Positions 17,647 through 26,914 of a DNA stretch of 64,000 nt are shown in pieces. The notes beneath the pieces were generated by a model. That model was not told where the DNA came from, made no database searches, and saw nothing but the letters and a program-made list of their open reading frames with translations. This stretch comes from Propionibacterium sp. (GTDB lineage: Bacteria; Actinomycetota; Actinomycetes; Propionibacteriales; Propionibacteriaceae): contig JALHFX010000012.1 of the NCBI GenBank assembly GCA_022837595.1, positions 17,226 through 81,225 of the forward strand. Reading direction: 5' to 3'. The position numbers and the translations under genes are program-made. How positions within the stretch are numbered: the stretch's first letter is position 1; every line of letters begins with the position of its first letter.

Positions 17647-18930
17647 ATGAGCAGCAATGACCCAGTCTCTTTTCCTCCGCCCGAGAATCCCCCGCAGACT
17701 CCGGCAACGACTGCCTCTGCAGCGCCCGGTCCACCCGCAAATGACGTGCCGTCGGCTCCCTCCCCCATGGCACAGCGCGGATCGGCGAACCTGGCTCCTG
17801 CCCAAGCTGTGAGCAGGACTATGGCTCCGCCAAGACAGTCGAATTTCAAAGCGCCGTTCGCCAAGGGATTCGGGGCCGGTCTGGGCCTGAGCATCGGCGC
17901 GGGTGCAGTCGCATTGGTCCTGATCATCGTCAGTATCGTGGGCATGGGGTTACTCGGGCGCGCTTTTGGTGGCGTGATGTCCAGCAGCCAGAGCACGATG
18001 ACCCATCTGTGGGGCCCGACCACCGCGTCCAATACTCTGCTCGCGCTGAGTATCGAGGGGACGATCGACACCTCCGGCAGTGCCTCGCTGTATTCCAGCG
18101 CCACCTATGGCTACGAGATCGCCGACCAGCTCGACGCTTTGGAGGCCGACGACTATGCGGGGGTGATGCTGCTGATGAACACCCCCGGCGGCAGCATCGG
18201 CGGCTCGCGTGCTATCGCCGATGCGGTCGTGCGCTACCAGGAACGCACCGGTAAAAAGGTCGTCGCCTATGTCGAAGCGATCGCGGCATCGGGCGGAGTC
18301 TATGCGATGGCTCCGGCCGATCTGATCATCGCTGACTACGGCTCGCTGGTTGGTAGCATCGGCGTGATCATGGGCCCGCTCACTTATTTCCGCGATGTCA
18401 CCGGTCTGACCGGGAATATTCTCACCTCGGGCGTGACCACCACTGGTGGTATCACTCAGGAGTACCTGACACAGGGCACCGGCAAAGACTTCGGAAACCC
18501 GTTCCGCGAGATAACCGAGCAGGAACGTGCGAACTACACCCACGGTATCGAGATTGAATACCATGACTTTGTCAACTACGTGGCCGAACACCGCGGGCTA
18601 ACACCTGAGTTCATCATTGATGAGCTGGGCGCCTATATGTTCGATCCCGAGACCGCGATCAAGAACGGGCTCGTTGACGAGGTGATGGGACGACCGGATG
18701 GTTTCATGCGGGCTGCCGAGTTTAGTGAGCTCGATCCGTCCGACACGAAAGTGGTGGCTCCGACCATGCCTAGCGGTTTGGCGCAGCTACTCGGCGCACA
18801 GGCACGGGTTTATGGTCACAATCAGCCGTTGAGCACGACTGATGGGCAGCTGCCCACCAGCTCGATCTGCACCGGATCGCCGACGGTGTTGGCGTTCGCC
18901 GGAGACTTCACCACGGTCTGCGGCGGGTGA
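17647..18930 (+). CDS. sppA: S49-family signal peptide peptidase (SppA-like)
   Basis: Membrane-anchored serine protease predicted to degrade signal peptides or membrane-protein fragments. It has 427 residues: a Pro/Ala-rich cytoplasmic N-terminus (1-65), one membrane helix (about 80-105), then the ClpP/crotonase-like S49 domain. NTPGGSIGGS forms the oxyanion strand, the nucleophile is Ser215 in AIAASGGVYAMA, and the general base is probably Lys280 in TGKDFGNPFREIT, the Ser/Lys dyad of SppA. It reads divergently from the HAD-trmI pair and convergently with metH. Confidence 0.9.
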   Translation: MSSNDPVSFPPPENPPQTPATTASAAPGPPANDVPSAPSPMAQRGSANLAPAQAVSRTMAPPRQSNFKAPFAKGFGAGLGLSIGAGAVALVLIIVSIVGMGLLGRAFGGVMSSSQSTMTHLWGPTTASNTLLALSIEGTIDTSGSASLYSSATYGYEIADQLDALEADDYAGVMLLMNTPGGSIGGSRAIADAVVRYQERTGKKVVAYVEAIAASGGVYAMAPADLIIADYGSLVGSIGVIMGPLTYFRDVTGLTGNILTSGVTTTGGITQEYLTQGTGKDFGNPFREITEQERANYTHGIEIEYHDFVNYVAEHRGLTPEFIIDELGAYMFDPETAIKNGLVDEVMGRPDGFMRAAEFSELDPSDTKVVAPTMPSGLAQLLGAQARVYGHNQPLSTTDGQLPTSSICTGSPTVLAFAGDFTTVCGG

Positions 18931-18959
18931 CCGGTAGGCAACCGATCCGCACAGCCAAA

Positions 18960-21900
18960 TCAGCGCACCCCGAAGTATTTCGCCTGCGGGTGATGGACGA
19001 TCAGCGCATCGGTCGACTGTTCGGGGTGCAGCTGGTACTCCTCCGAAAGCTCGACGCCGATCCGCTCCGGCTCCAAAAGGCTGCACAGTGGCGCGCGCAG
19101 CTCAAGGTCGGGGCAGGCCGGATAGCCGAAGCTATAACGGCTCCCCCGGTACGCTTGGTCGTTGATCTGAGCGGCGATCTCGCCGTCTTCAGCCGCGAAC
19201 CCGAGCTCCCGACGCACCCGTTGATGCCACATTTCCGCAAGAGCCTCCGCCAGTTGAACAGAAAGCCCGTGCAGCTCAAGATACTCGCGGTAGTTGTCTG
19301 ACTGGAACAGCTGCTGGGTTGCTTGCGAAACCTGGCTACCCATCGTCACCAACTGCAAGGCCAAGGTATCGGGGCCGAGTTCGGCTGCCTCGTCCGCGTC
19401 GCGGAAGAAATCGGCGAGACAGAGTCTTCGGTCGCGCGGCTGGCGTGGGAATGTGAACCGCGCCTTCTCGGTCGAATGATCGTCGGGGTCGAGCACCACC
19501 AGCTGGTTACCTTGCGAGTAGCAGGGGAAATAGCCGTAGACGACCGCGAACTGTGCTAATCCTTCGGCCTTGATCATGTCGAGCAGCGCGCGCAGGCGTG
19601 GCCTGCCCTCAGACTCGATGAGTTCGGCGACGGTGGCGCCGTTGCGCGCCGCATGCAGCCCCCAGCGTCCGACGAAGAGTGCTTTCTCATCAAGGAAGCC
19701 GAGCAGATCGTTGAGTTGAATGCCCTTGACAACTCGGGTACCCCAAAAAGGCGGAGTCGGTGCATCGATGCGGCGATCCACTTCGGAACGTACCGAATCA
19801 TCATCCAGTGGTGGCAGATCGTCGGCAGCCCTGCGGGACTTCACCCGTCGTTCACGCACCGGCGGGAGTTCGGCACCAGGTTCCCCACGCTTGATGGCCA
19901 TCATGGTGTCCATCAGATTGAGGCCCTCGAAAGCATCCTTCGCGTAGCGGACGGTACCGTCGTACAGTGCCGCCAGATCCTGATCGACGAACGGACGAGT
20001 CAGCGCCGCTCCGCCGAGGATCACCGGGAACTGCCGGGCAATACCGCGCCCGTTGAGCTCGAGCAGGTTGTCCTTCATCACCAGGGTCGACTTCACCAGC
20101 AGCCCGGACATCCCGATCACGTCGGCGTCGTGCGCCTCGGCGGCCTCGACAATCGCTGAGACCGGCTGCTTGATCCCTAAGTTGACCACCGTGTAGCCGT
20201 TGTTCGAGACGATGATGTCGACGAGGTTCTTACCGATGTCATGTACATCGCCCTTGACCGTGGCCAAGACCAGCGTCCCCTTACCGGCCCCGGCTTCAGA
20301 CGACTCCATATGTGGTTCGAGCTGGGCGACCGCCTTTTTCATGGTCTCCGCGCTCTGCAAGACGAATGGCAGCTGCATCTGGCCCGAACCGAACAGCTCC
20401 CCAACGGTCTTCATACCGGCGAGCAGATCATCGTTGATGATGTCGAGCGCAGGTTTGGTCAATAGCGCTTCGTCGAGATCGGCCTCCAGACCCTTGTCGT
20501 TTCCGTCGACGATGCGCCTGGCGAGTCGCTCCGCCAGGGGCAAGGTGGCCAACTCCGCCTCGCGCTGCTCGCGCAGCGAGGCCGCGGTTACACCCTCGAA
20601 GAGGGTGAGGAATTTCGACAGCGGATCGTAATCATCGGTTCGGCGGTCATAGATCAAGTCGAGCGCGGTTTGGTACTGCTCCTCGGGGATCCGCTCGGTC
20701 GGCATGATCCTCGCAACACTGACGATCGCCGAATCGAGCCCGGCCTTGACGCACTCGTCAAGGAAAACACTGTTCAAGACCACACGTGCCGCCGGATTCA
20801 ACCCGAAGCTGACATTCGAGACACCCAGTGTGGTACCGACTCGTGGATGGGCTGCCTTGAGCTGACGGATCGCCTCGATCGTGGCGAGACCGTCGCGGCG
20901 GGTCTCTTCTTGACCGGTCGCGATCGGGAAGGTCAGGCAATCCACGAGGATGTCCCCTTCATCGATACCCCAGTCCTCGCTCAGCGCGGCAATCAACCGC
21001 TCGGCGATCCTCACTTTCCATTCGGTTGTGCGTGCCTGGCCTTGTTCGTCGATGGTTAGCGCGACCACTGCGGCGCCATGCTCCTTGACCAACGGCATGA
21101 CCCTTTGGAAACGCGAATCGGGGCCGTCACCGTCCTCGAAGTTGACCGAGTTGATGATCGCCCGGCCCGGCAGATGATTCAGCCCGGCCTCGATGACGGC
21201 GGGCTCGGTCGAATCGAGCATCACTGGCAGCGTCACAGCACTGGCGAATCTGGACGCAAGCTCCCGCATGTCGTCGGCACCGTCCCGGCCCACATAGTCG
21301 ACGCACAGATCCACGATATGGGCGCCCGAGCGTGACTGGTCACGTCCGATCCGGACGCATTCGTCCCACTTGCCTGCGAGCATCGCTTCGCGGAATGCCT
21401 TGGAGCCGTTCGCATTGGTCCGCTCGCCGATCGCCAGATAGCTGGTCTCTTGTTTGAGCGCAACATCGGAGTAGAGCGAGGCGACCGCGTTGAAGACCTG
21501 CGGATCACGTTCTACGACCGGGTGCTGGGTGCCAATCGTCTCGACGAGCTGGCGGATGTGTTCGGGGGTGGTGCCGCAGCACCCCCCCACCAGCGCTAGA
21601 CCGCATTCGTCGACGTAGTCGTTCATGGCGCGCGCGAGCTCGGCGGGCTGCAGCGGATAGCGGGCCCCATCGGCGGTCAGCTCGGGTAGCCCGGCATTGG
21701 GCATCGCCGAGATTCCGATGTCGGCATGGCGAGCGAGGTAGCGCAGATGCTCGCCCATCTCGGCAGGTCCGGTGGCACAGTTCAGGCCGAGCAGATCGAT
21801 GCCGAGCGGTGCGAGGGTGGCCAGCGCTGCTCCAATCTCACTACCCAACAGCATCGAGCCGGTCGTCTCAACGGTGATCGACACGAAGATCGGCAGATCC

Positions 21901-22466
21901 TCAACTCCGCACGCTGTGCGAGCACGTTTGGCGCCGATTACTGCAGCCTTGGCCTGTTGCAGATCCTGGCAGGTCTCGATTTGCACGGCGTCGATCCCTG
22001 CGCGGATCATCGCCTCCACCTGTGTTTGGTAGGCGTCGCGCAGCGTAGTTGCTTCGATATGGCCCAGGGTGGGCAGCTTGGTGCCGGGGCCGACACTGCC
22101 CAGCACGAAGCGGGGCCGCTGCGCAGTACTGAACTCATCGGCCACCTCGCGAGCGATCCGAGCACCGGCCTCGGCCAACTCAGCGATCTGATCGACGATG
22201 CCGTACTCGTTCAGGGCAGCGTGGTTCGCACCGAAGGTATTCGTCTCGACGCAGTCGCTGCCGGCCGCAAAGTAGGCGCGGTGGATTTCCGCAACCACAT
22301 CGGGGCGTGAACGGTTCAATACCTCGTTGCAGCCCTCGTGGCCCTCGAAATCATCGAGTGTCAGATCGAAGCCTTGCAGCATCGTGCCCATGGCCCCGTC
22401 GGCAAGAAGGACGCGGTGGAACAGATGATCACGAATATCAGCAGGCACGACGCCCAGAATAGCCAC
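18960..22466 (-). CDS. metH: Cobalamin-dependent methionine synthase
   Basis: Transfers a methyl group from 5-methyltetrahydrofolate to homocysteine through methylcobalamin. About 1168 residues, full length for MetH. Domains in order: homocysteine methyltransferase (DGAMGTMLQ; Zn-binding Cys in GLNCATG and GGCCGTTPEH), pterin-binding domain (IGERTNANGSKAF), helical cap, B12 domain with the cobalt-ligand motif GDVHDIGKN, and the C-terminal reactivation domain that binds SAM (ending YRGSRYSFGYPACPD). The start is taken at the GTG 22466; another GTG at 22448 is possible, and longer frames are rejected. Only 75 bases separate it from a divergent gene, too few for a cobalamin riboswitch. Confidence 0.95.
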   Translation of the reverse strand: MAILGVVPADIRDHLFHRVLLADGAMGTMLQGFDLTLDDFEGHEGCNEVLNRSRPDVVAEIHRAYFAAGSDCVETNTFGANHAALNEYGIVDQIAELAEAGARIAREVADEFSTAQRPRFVLGSVGPGTKLPTLGHIEATTLRDAYQTQVEAMIRAGIDAVQIETCQDLQQAKAAVIGAKRARTACGVEDLPIFVSITVETTGSMLLGSEIGAALATLAPLGIDLLGLNCATGPAEMGEHLRYLARHADIGISAMPNAGLPELTADGARYPLQPAELARAMNDYVDECGLALVGGCCGTTPEHIRQLVETIGTQHPVVERDPQVFNAVASLYSDVALKQETSYLAIGERTNANGSKAFREAMLAGKWDECVRIGRDQSRSGAHIVDLCVDYVGRDGADDMRELASRFASAVTLPVMLDSTEPAVIEAGLNHLPGRAIINSVNFEDGDGPDSRFQRVMPLVKEHGAAVVALTIDEQGQARTTEWKVRIAERLIAALSEDWGIDEGDILVDCLTFPIATGQEETRRDGLATIEAIRQLKAAHPRVGTTLGVSNVSFGLNPAARVVLNSVFLDECVKAGLDSAIVSVARIMPTERIPEEQYQTALDLIYDRRTDDYDPLSKFLTLFEGVTAASLREQREAELATLPLAERLARRIVDGNDKGLEADLDEALLTKPALDIINDDLLAGMKTVGELFGSGQMQLPFVLQSAETMKKAVAQLEPHMESSEAGAGKGTLVLATVKGDVHDIGKNLVDIIVSNNGYTVVNLGIKQPVSAIVEAAEAHDADVIGMSGLLVKSTLVMKDNLLELNGRGIARQFPVILGGAALTRPFVDQDLAALYDGTVRYAKDAFEGLNLMDTMMAIKRGEPGAELPPVRERRVKSRRAADDLPPLDDDSVRSEVDRRIDAPTPPFWGTRVVKGIQLNDLLGFLDEKALFVGRWGLHAARNGATVAELIESEGRPRLRALLDMIKAEGLAQFAVVYGYFPCYSQGNQLVVLDPDDHSTEKARFTFPRQPRDRRLCLADFFRDADEAAELGPDTLALQLVTMGSQVSQATQQLFQSDNYREYLELHGLSVQLAEALAEMWHQRVRRELGFAAEDGEIAAQINDQAYRGSRYSFGYPACPDLELRAPLCSLLEPERIGVELSEEYQLHPEQSTDALIVHHPQAKYFGVR

Positions 22467-22529
22467 GATGGGTTCGCTTGCCGCCGAGTGACCAGGTTGC
22501 TTCGCCCCGAGCGGATAACCGAGCCGGGC

Positions 22530-22535
22530 TAGGGT
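22530..22535 (+). promoter_or_regulatory. -10 box for a leaderless PAC2 transcript
   Basis: TAGGGT lies exactly 6 bases before the ATG of the PAC2 gene and no ribosome-binding site lies between them. This matches the TANNNT-N6-start pattern seen for several other genes here. Confidence 0.45.
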
Positions 22536-22541
22536 GGTGCT

Positions 22542-23408
22542 ATGCCAGGACGCGCACAGCTCACACGCCCGGTGGCCGTGGTTGCTTTCGAAGGCTGGAA
22601 CGATGCAGCGGACGCTGCAACAGCAGTCCTCGAACATCTTGCTCGGGTATATCCGACCGAACTCGTCTTCCAACTCGATTCAGACGACTATTACGACTAC
22701 CAGATTGTGCGTCCACGAATTGCCGAAACCAACTCGGGGCGCGAACTGGTCTGGCCGTCGGCAACTGTGCGCGTCGCTCATTTGCCTGGGCGCGATCTTC
22801 TGCTCGTCTCCGGTCCCGAACCGAATCTGCACTGGCGGCGGTTCTGTGACGAACTCGTATCGGCATTCCGCAGCCTTGAGCCAGAGATGGTCGTCACGCT
22901 GGGTGCGATGCTCACCGACACTCCGCATTCCCGTCCACTACCGGTAAGTGGGAATACCTCCGACGCCGGCCTGTCGAAGTCGCTCGGGTTGGAGCCCTCG
23001 CACTATGAGGGTCCTGCCGGCATCATCAGCGTGCTCGGCCAGACCTGTCAACGGCTCGGCCTGCGAGAGGTCTCACTGTGGGCATCGGTGCCGCACTACG
23101 TCGCTGGGCCCCCGAATCCCAAAGCGACCCTGGCACTACTTACCAGGCTCGAGGATTTACTCGATCTGGCGCTGCAATTGGACGAACTGCCAGAGCTGGC
23201 ACGTGCCTGGCAGCGCGGGGTCGACGAGCTGGCGTCGGAGGATTCGGAGATCAGCGACTACATCGAATCTCTCGAGGCACAGCAGGACGAAAGCGGGTTG
23301 CCGCAGGCCACCGGAGATTCGATCGCACGCGAGTTCGAACGGTATCTGCGCCGACGCGGCAGCGATGGGCCGGGCTTCCCGGGCACAGGTGGCCCGGTCA
23401 TGAGCTGA
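22542..23408 (+). CDS. PAC2-family protein
   Basis: A 288-residue cytosolic protein of the PAC2 (proteasome assembly chaperone-like) family. Typical features are VVAFEGWNDAADAAT near the N-terminus, SGPEPNLHWRRF, TLGAMLTDTPHSRP, and WASVPHYVAGPPNPKATLAL in the middle. It ends with a helical charged tail. PAC2 genes are widespread in actinobacteria, frequently near metH or mshC, and their bacterial function is not settled. The presence of prcBA 9 kb away makes a proteasome link possible but unproven. Confidence 0.9.
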   Translation: MPGRAQLTRPVAVVAFEGWNDAADAATAVLEHLARVYPTELVFQLDSDDYYDYQIVRPRIAETNSGRELVWPSATVRVAHLPGRDLLLVSGPEPNLHWRRFCDELVSAFRSLEPEMVVTLGAMLTDTPHSRPLPVSGNTSDAGLSKSLGLEPSHYEGPAGIISVLGQTCQRLGLREVSLWASVPHYVAGPPNPKATLALLTRLEDLLDLALQLDELPELARAWQRGVDELASEDSEISDYIESLEAQQDESGLPQATGDSIAREFERYLRRRGSDGPGFPGTGGPVMS

Positions 23409-23462
23409 GGCTAGCGCTAAGCAGTCCGCGACCATTGGACGGACCAAACCGGCCAAGGAGGC

Positions 23463-23468
23463 TAACCT
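23463..23468 (+). promoter_or_regulatory. -10 box for a leaderless LssY-like transcript
   Basis: TAACCT ends 6 bases before the ATG at 23475. The intervening GAAGGC is a poor ribosome-binding site at that distance. A TTGGAC at 23436-23441 is present upstream but at 21-base spacing, so the -35 is uncertain. Confidence 0.4.
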
Positions 23469-23474
23469 GAAGGC

Positions 23475-24338
23475 ATGGGTGAGAAGAAGATGGTCTTGAG
23501 GAAGATACGCTTCCCTCACCTCCGGCGGCTATCACCGACAGCCATTCTCGACGAGTTCTTCTTCGTCTATGCGGGGGTCGCAGCAATCTGGCTCGCCTGG
23601 CTATTACTCACCGAGAGCTTCCGCCTCAGATGGGCGGGTATGGTCTTTTTCCTGGTCTTCTGGGTCATGCTCGCCTATTTCACGCTGCCGCGGCTGCACC
23701 GAGTCTTCACCGCGATCTACGTGCCCGACTACTTCATCGGACGTACCCGCACCAGCGATGGTCTGCTCGGCGACCCGGTCAATCTCGCGTTTCGCGGTAG
23801 CGCCGAGCAGCTCCATCGAGCGATGCAGCGGGCTGGCTGGACACTGGCCGACCCGATCACCCCGCACTCGGTCCGTAAGATCATTACCTCGACCATCACG
23901 CGGCACAGCTACGATCGAGCACCGGTGAGCCCGCTCTTCCTGTTCGGGGAACAGCAGGAGATGGCCTACCAACAGGAGATGGCAGGTAACCCTGCCCAAC
24001 GCCACCACGTGCGGTTCTGGCCGACACCTGACGGTTGGCTCTTGCCGGGTGGCACCCGAGTCGACTGGCTGGCCGCGGGGACCTTTGATCGTGCAGTCGG
24101 GCTCTCCTTGTTCACGCTGCAAGTCACGCACAAGATCGACGCCGATATCGACGTCGAGCGTGACCATGTCGTCGCTACGGTACTGGCGACGGTGACCTGC
24201 CGATCATCAATTTGGGCGGCCACGATGGGAGTTGCGATGGCCATGGAGGTACGCGATGAACAAGACACCCGCCATGCGCAGCGCCAGCGAACCTGTGACG
24301 GAGCTGTTCGAGTTGCCGGAAACGACTTCCAGCAGTAA
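23475..24338 (+). CDS. LssY C-terminal-domain membrane protein, apparently frameshifted at its 3' end
   Basis: A 287-residue protein with two membrane helices (about 33-50 and 54-75) followed by an LssY_C-type soluble domain (from GRTRTSDGLLGDPVNLAFRG through THKIDADIDVERDHVV). After about residue 233 the zero-frame sequence becomes Arg/Gln-rich and unlike the family, and it runs 83 bases into the next gene. In the -1 frame, 24170-24259 encodes a Gly/Asp-rich tail including GDGDLPIINLGG and stops at a TGA that overlaps the next start as ATGA. I therefore think the gene carries a small indel near 24164-24185, or a sequencing error. The function of the family is uncertain. Confidence 0.7.
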   Translation: MGEKKMVLRKIRFPHLRRLSPTAILDEFFFVYAGVAAIWLAWLLLTESFRLRWAGMVFFLVFWVMLAYFTLPRLHRVFTAIYVPDYFIGRTRTSDGLLGDPVNLAFRGSAEQLHRAMQRAGWTLADPITPHSVRKIITSTITRHSYDRAPVSPLFLFGEQQEMAYQQEMAGNPAQRHHVRFWPTPDGWLLPGGTRVDWLAAGTFDRAVGLSLFTLQVTHKIDADIDVERDHVVATVLATVTCRSSIWAATMGVAMAMEVRDEQDTRHAQRQRTCDGAVRVAGNDFQQ

Positions 24339-24894
24339 GAAACGTCCAGTAGAACTCGCTCTCGGCACGCTGCTCGTCGTCCTGCGGGCCATCGGCGGCA
24401 TCAGCGTCGGTATCGCATTGTCTCGACAATGGCCTCGGGTCAGGGATGAGCTCAATCTCGACGCGGCCGATGCAGATCTGCTGTTCAGATTGCTCATCGC
24501 TGCTCAAGTGGGGTGGGCGGTGGCGGCATTGATCGTGATTTGGCTGACCTGGCGCGGCAGCAACCGGGCCAGGTTGCTGGTGATGATGCTGACGTCAATC
24601 AGCCTCACGATCGCCGCGGTCAGCCACTTCGTGTCTGGTGGCAAGATCACGCTACACACCACTTTGCTCACGATCTCGCTCGACATCCTGATTCTGCTGA
24701 CGCTGTCAGATCGTGATGTCGCGGCCTGGACCCGAGCCCGTACGCGGGGTAGGAGCCACCGAAAGAGCCAACCCTCCAAACGCGAACGTCAACCCGCCGA
24801 TCCCGCGTCTCCAGCCGAGACCGCTACAGCTCCTGCGGTGTCAACGGAGCCTAATGATTGCAAGCCGAGATCGCCAGATCCCGAAGATCGTTGA
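24256..24894 (+). CDS. Four-helix membrane protein of unknown function
   Basis: A 212-residue protein from the ATG at 24256, which has a strong ribosome-binding site (GGAGG at 24245-24249). Four hydrophobic segments are visible (about 33-52, 78-96, 105-123, 130-148), after a polar N-terminus and before a basic, Pro/Ser-rich cytoplasmic tail. No family is recognised. It follows the LssY-like gene in the same direction. Its last 44 bases overlap the 3' end of rpe on the other strand. Confidence 0.7.
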   Translation: MNKTPAMRSASEPVTELFELPETTSSSKKRPVELALGTLLVVLRAIGGISVGIALSRQWPRVRDELNLDAADADLLFRLLIAAQVGWAVAALIVIWLTWRGSNRARLLVMMLTSISLTIAAVSHFVSGGKITLHTTLLTISLDILILLTLSDRDVAAWTRARTRGRSHRKSQPSKRERQPADPASPAETATAPAVSTEPNDCKPRSPDPEDR

Positions 24895-25510
24895 CCATTT
24901 GATCGGGATTCTCGGCCCGGTAGACAGCTGTGCCCGCGACGAAAACGTCGGCGCCGGCCTCGGCCGCCCGCTCGATCGTGTCGACCGAGATTCCCCCGTC
25001 GACCTGGATCCAGATCTCTTGGCCAGTTCCTTGGACGAGCTCGCGGGTGCGACGGATCTTCGGCAGCACCGAATCGAGGAAGCTCTGACCGCCGAAACCG
25101 GGTTCGACAGTCATCAGCAGCAACATGTCGAATTCGGAGATGATATCGGCATAGGGTTCGATCGGCGTGGCCGGCTTCAGAGCCATAGATGCCCGAGTGC
25201 CGAGCTTCCGCAATTCCCGGGCGAGCCGAATCGGTGCTTTGGCTGCTTCGACGTGGAAAGTCACCGACTCGCACCCCACTTCCGCGTACTTCGGTGCCCA
25301 GGTATCCGCGTTCTCGATCATCAGATGGACGTCGATCGGAATCTTGGTGTGCTTCTTGAGGGACTCAACAACCGGTAACCCGACTGTCAGGTTCGGGACG
25401 AAATGGTTGTCCATCACATCAAAATGGATCATGTCGGAACTTGGGACCCGGGCAACTTCGCCAGCCAGATCTGCTAGGTCTGCATTCAGGATGCTGGGCG
25501 TGATTTTCAT
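24851..25510 (-). CDS. rpe: Ribulose-phosphate 3-epimerase
   Basis: Interconverts ribulose-5-phosphate and xylulose-5-phosphate in the pentose phosphate pathway. It has 219 residues from the ATG at 25510, which has AGGGG five bases upstream; the GTG two codons earlier is too close to that site. The TIM-barrel signature motifs are HFDVMDNHFVPNLTVG (metal-binding His and Asp), DVHLMI, VEPGFGGQSF and VDGGIS. It lies 51 bases after rsmB and overlaps a convergent gene at its 3' end. Confidence 0.95.
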   Translation of the reverse strand: MKITPSILNADLADLAGEVARVPSSDMIHFDVMDNHFVPNLTVGLPVVESLKKHTKIPIDVHLMIENADTWAPKYAEVGCESVTFHVEAAKAPIRLARELRKLGTRASMALKPATPIEPYADIISEFDMLLLMTVEPGFGGQSFLDSVLPKIRRTRELVQGTGQEIWIQVDGGISVDTIERAAEAGADVFVAGTAVYRAENPDQMVNDLRDLAISACNH

Positions 25511-25561
25511 GCTCACCCCTGTAAGTCTAGCGGAAATGCGCGTTGAAGCCTCAGGATCAGC

Positions 25562-26914
25562 TCACTCGGTACGTCTGAGCAGAGCGCAAAACATTGCGTC
25601 CGTGCCATGCAGATGCGGCCACAGCTGAATGAAGCGTTTGTCCAGACGGCTCGCTGCATGAGGGACGTCGGGTAGAAGTGCAGGTGCATCAAGCACCTGG
25701 ATCCCATCTGCGCGCCGAACCACCTCAATTGTCTCTGCCCGATGCGGCGAACAGGTGACATAGGCGATGATCCCGCCCGGCATCGTGGACGCGATGGCAG
25801 TTCCTAGCAGTGCGTGCTGGAGCTTCACCAGTTCGCCGACCTGTGACGGCTCCCTCCGCCAACGTGATTCCGGACGTCTGCGCAAGGCTCCCAGGCCCGT
25901 GCACGGCACATCGGCCAGTGTGAGTGCCATCGAACCCGGTGCCCAGGCTGGTTCGCGACCGTCGGCAACAATCACCTGGTATCTGCCGGGATAGGCGCGA
26001 AGCGCTCGTGCCACCAGTTCGGCCCGATGCGCCTGCGGCTCTGCGGCAATCAAGAGACCCGGGCACAGCCCACGCAGCAGCGCCGACTTGCCTCCCGGAC
26101 CCGCGCAAAGATCGAGCCATGGCCCCTTCGGACGAGGATGAGCAGCTGTCGCGGCCTGAATCACCAGCTGGCTGCCTTCGTCTTGTACCCCGGCGCGGCC
26201 CTGGCGGATCGCGGGCAGTTCACCGGGATTGCCCGGGCGCTCCACACCCCACAACGACCAGCGTGCCCGTCGGGCCTTCTCAGTGAGTAGCTCGCTGCGC
26301 TTGGCGAGCCCCGGACGAACCACCAGCATGGGCACAGGTGGCTCGTTGTCTGCCTCGAGCAAAGAGATCAACTCATCTTGATCACTGTGCAGAGCGTCGG
26401 CGAGTGCATCGACGATCCAGGACGGATGGCCGAGGCGCAGCCCCAGTTCGGCACGCGGTGTGAGCTTCTCGGATAGTTGATCGCACCACTGGTCGAAACT
26501 CTTCGCTGTCAGCTTTCGAACGATGGCGTTCACCAAACCGCTCACGCGCTCAGAAATCGCTACGCCGGCCAGGTCGACGCTCGAGGCCACTGCCGCATGT
26601 TGAGGTACCCGCATGCGAAAGAGCTGGTGACAGCCCAGCCGGAGGACATCGACCACCTCTGCTTGTAAACTCGACAGTGAACGTCCGGCCGCTGCCGCGA
26701 TGATGCGGTCGTAACTGCCCTGCATACGGCATGTGCCGTGCACCAGTTCGATGATGAATCCGGCATCGCGAGCAGAAAAGCCGACGGTCATCTCGGACGT
26801 CACCAGGTTGGCGTAGGCTCCGTCGCCGTTGATCGCCCGCATCGCCTCGAATGCAACGAGCCGGGGCTCATCGATCCTGCGTCGACGCCGCTGGGAGGGG
26901 CGTCGATCAGTCAT
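25562..26914 (-). CDS. rsmB: 16S rRNA m5C967 methyltransferase RsmB
   Basis: SAM-dependent cytosine-5 methyltransferase of 16S rRNA, 450 residues. An N-terminal NusB-like helical domain (about 15-150) is followed by the methyltransferase domain with LDLCAGPGGKSALL (SAM binding), DVPCTGLGALRRRPE (catalytic-site Cys in motif IV) and VTCSPHRAE (second Cys in motif VI). The usual TCS context and PCTG motif are intact. The start ATG overlaps the fmt stop (ATGACTGA). Confidence 0.94.
   Translation of the reverse strand: MTDRRPSQRRRRRIDEPRLVAFEAMRAINGDGAYANLVTSEMTVGFSARDAGFIIELVHGTCRMQGSYDRIIAAAAGRSLSSLQAEVVDVLRLGCHQLFRMRVPQHAAVASSVDLAGVAISERVSGLVNAIVRKLTAKSFDQWCDQLSEKLTPRAELGLRLGHPSWIVDALADALHSDQDELISLLEADNEPPVPMLVVRPGLAKRSELLTEKARRARWSLWGVERPGNPGELPAIRQGRAGVQDEGSQLVIQAATAAHPRPKGPWLDLCAGPGGKSALLRGLCPGLLIAAEPQAHRAELVARALRAYPGRYQVIVADGREPAWAPGSMALTLADVPCTGLGALRRRPESRWRREPSQVGELVKLQHALLGTAIASTMPGGIIAYVTCSPHRAETIEVVRRADGIQVLDAPALLPDVPHAASRLDKRFIQLWPHLHGTDAMFCALLRRTE

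Noticed and set aside
22467..22541. Cobalamin riboswitch before metH
   Set aside because: The gap to the divergent PAC2 gene is only 75 bases and no B12-box-like sequence is visible; a riboswitch of this class needs about 200 bases.
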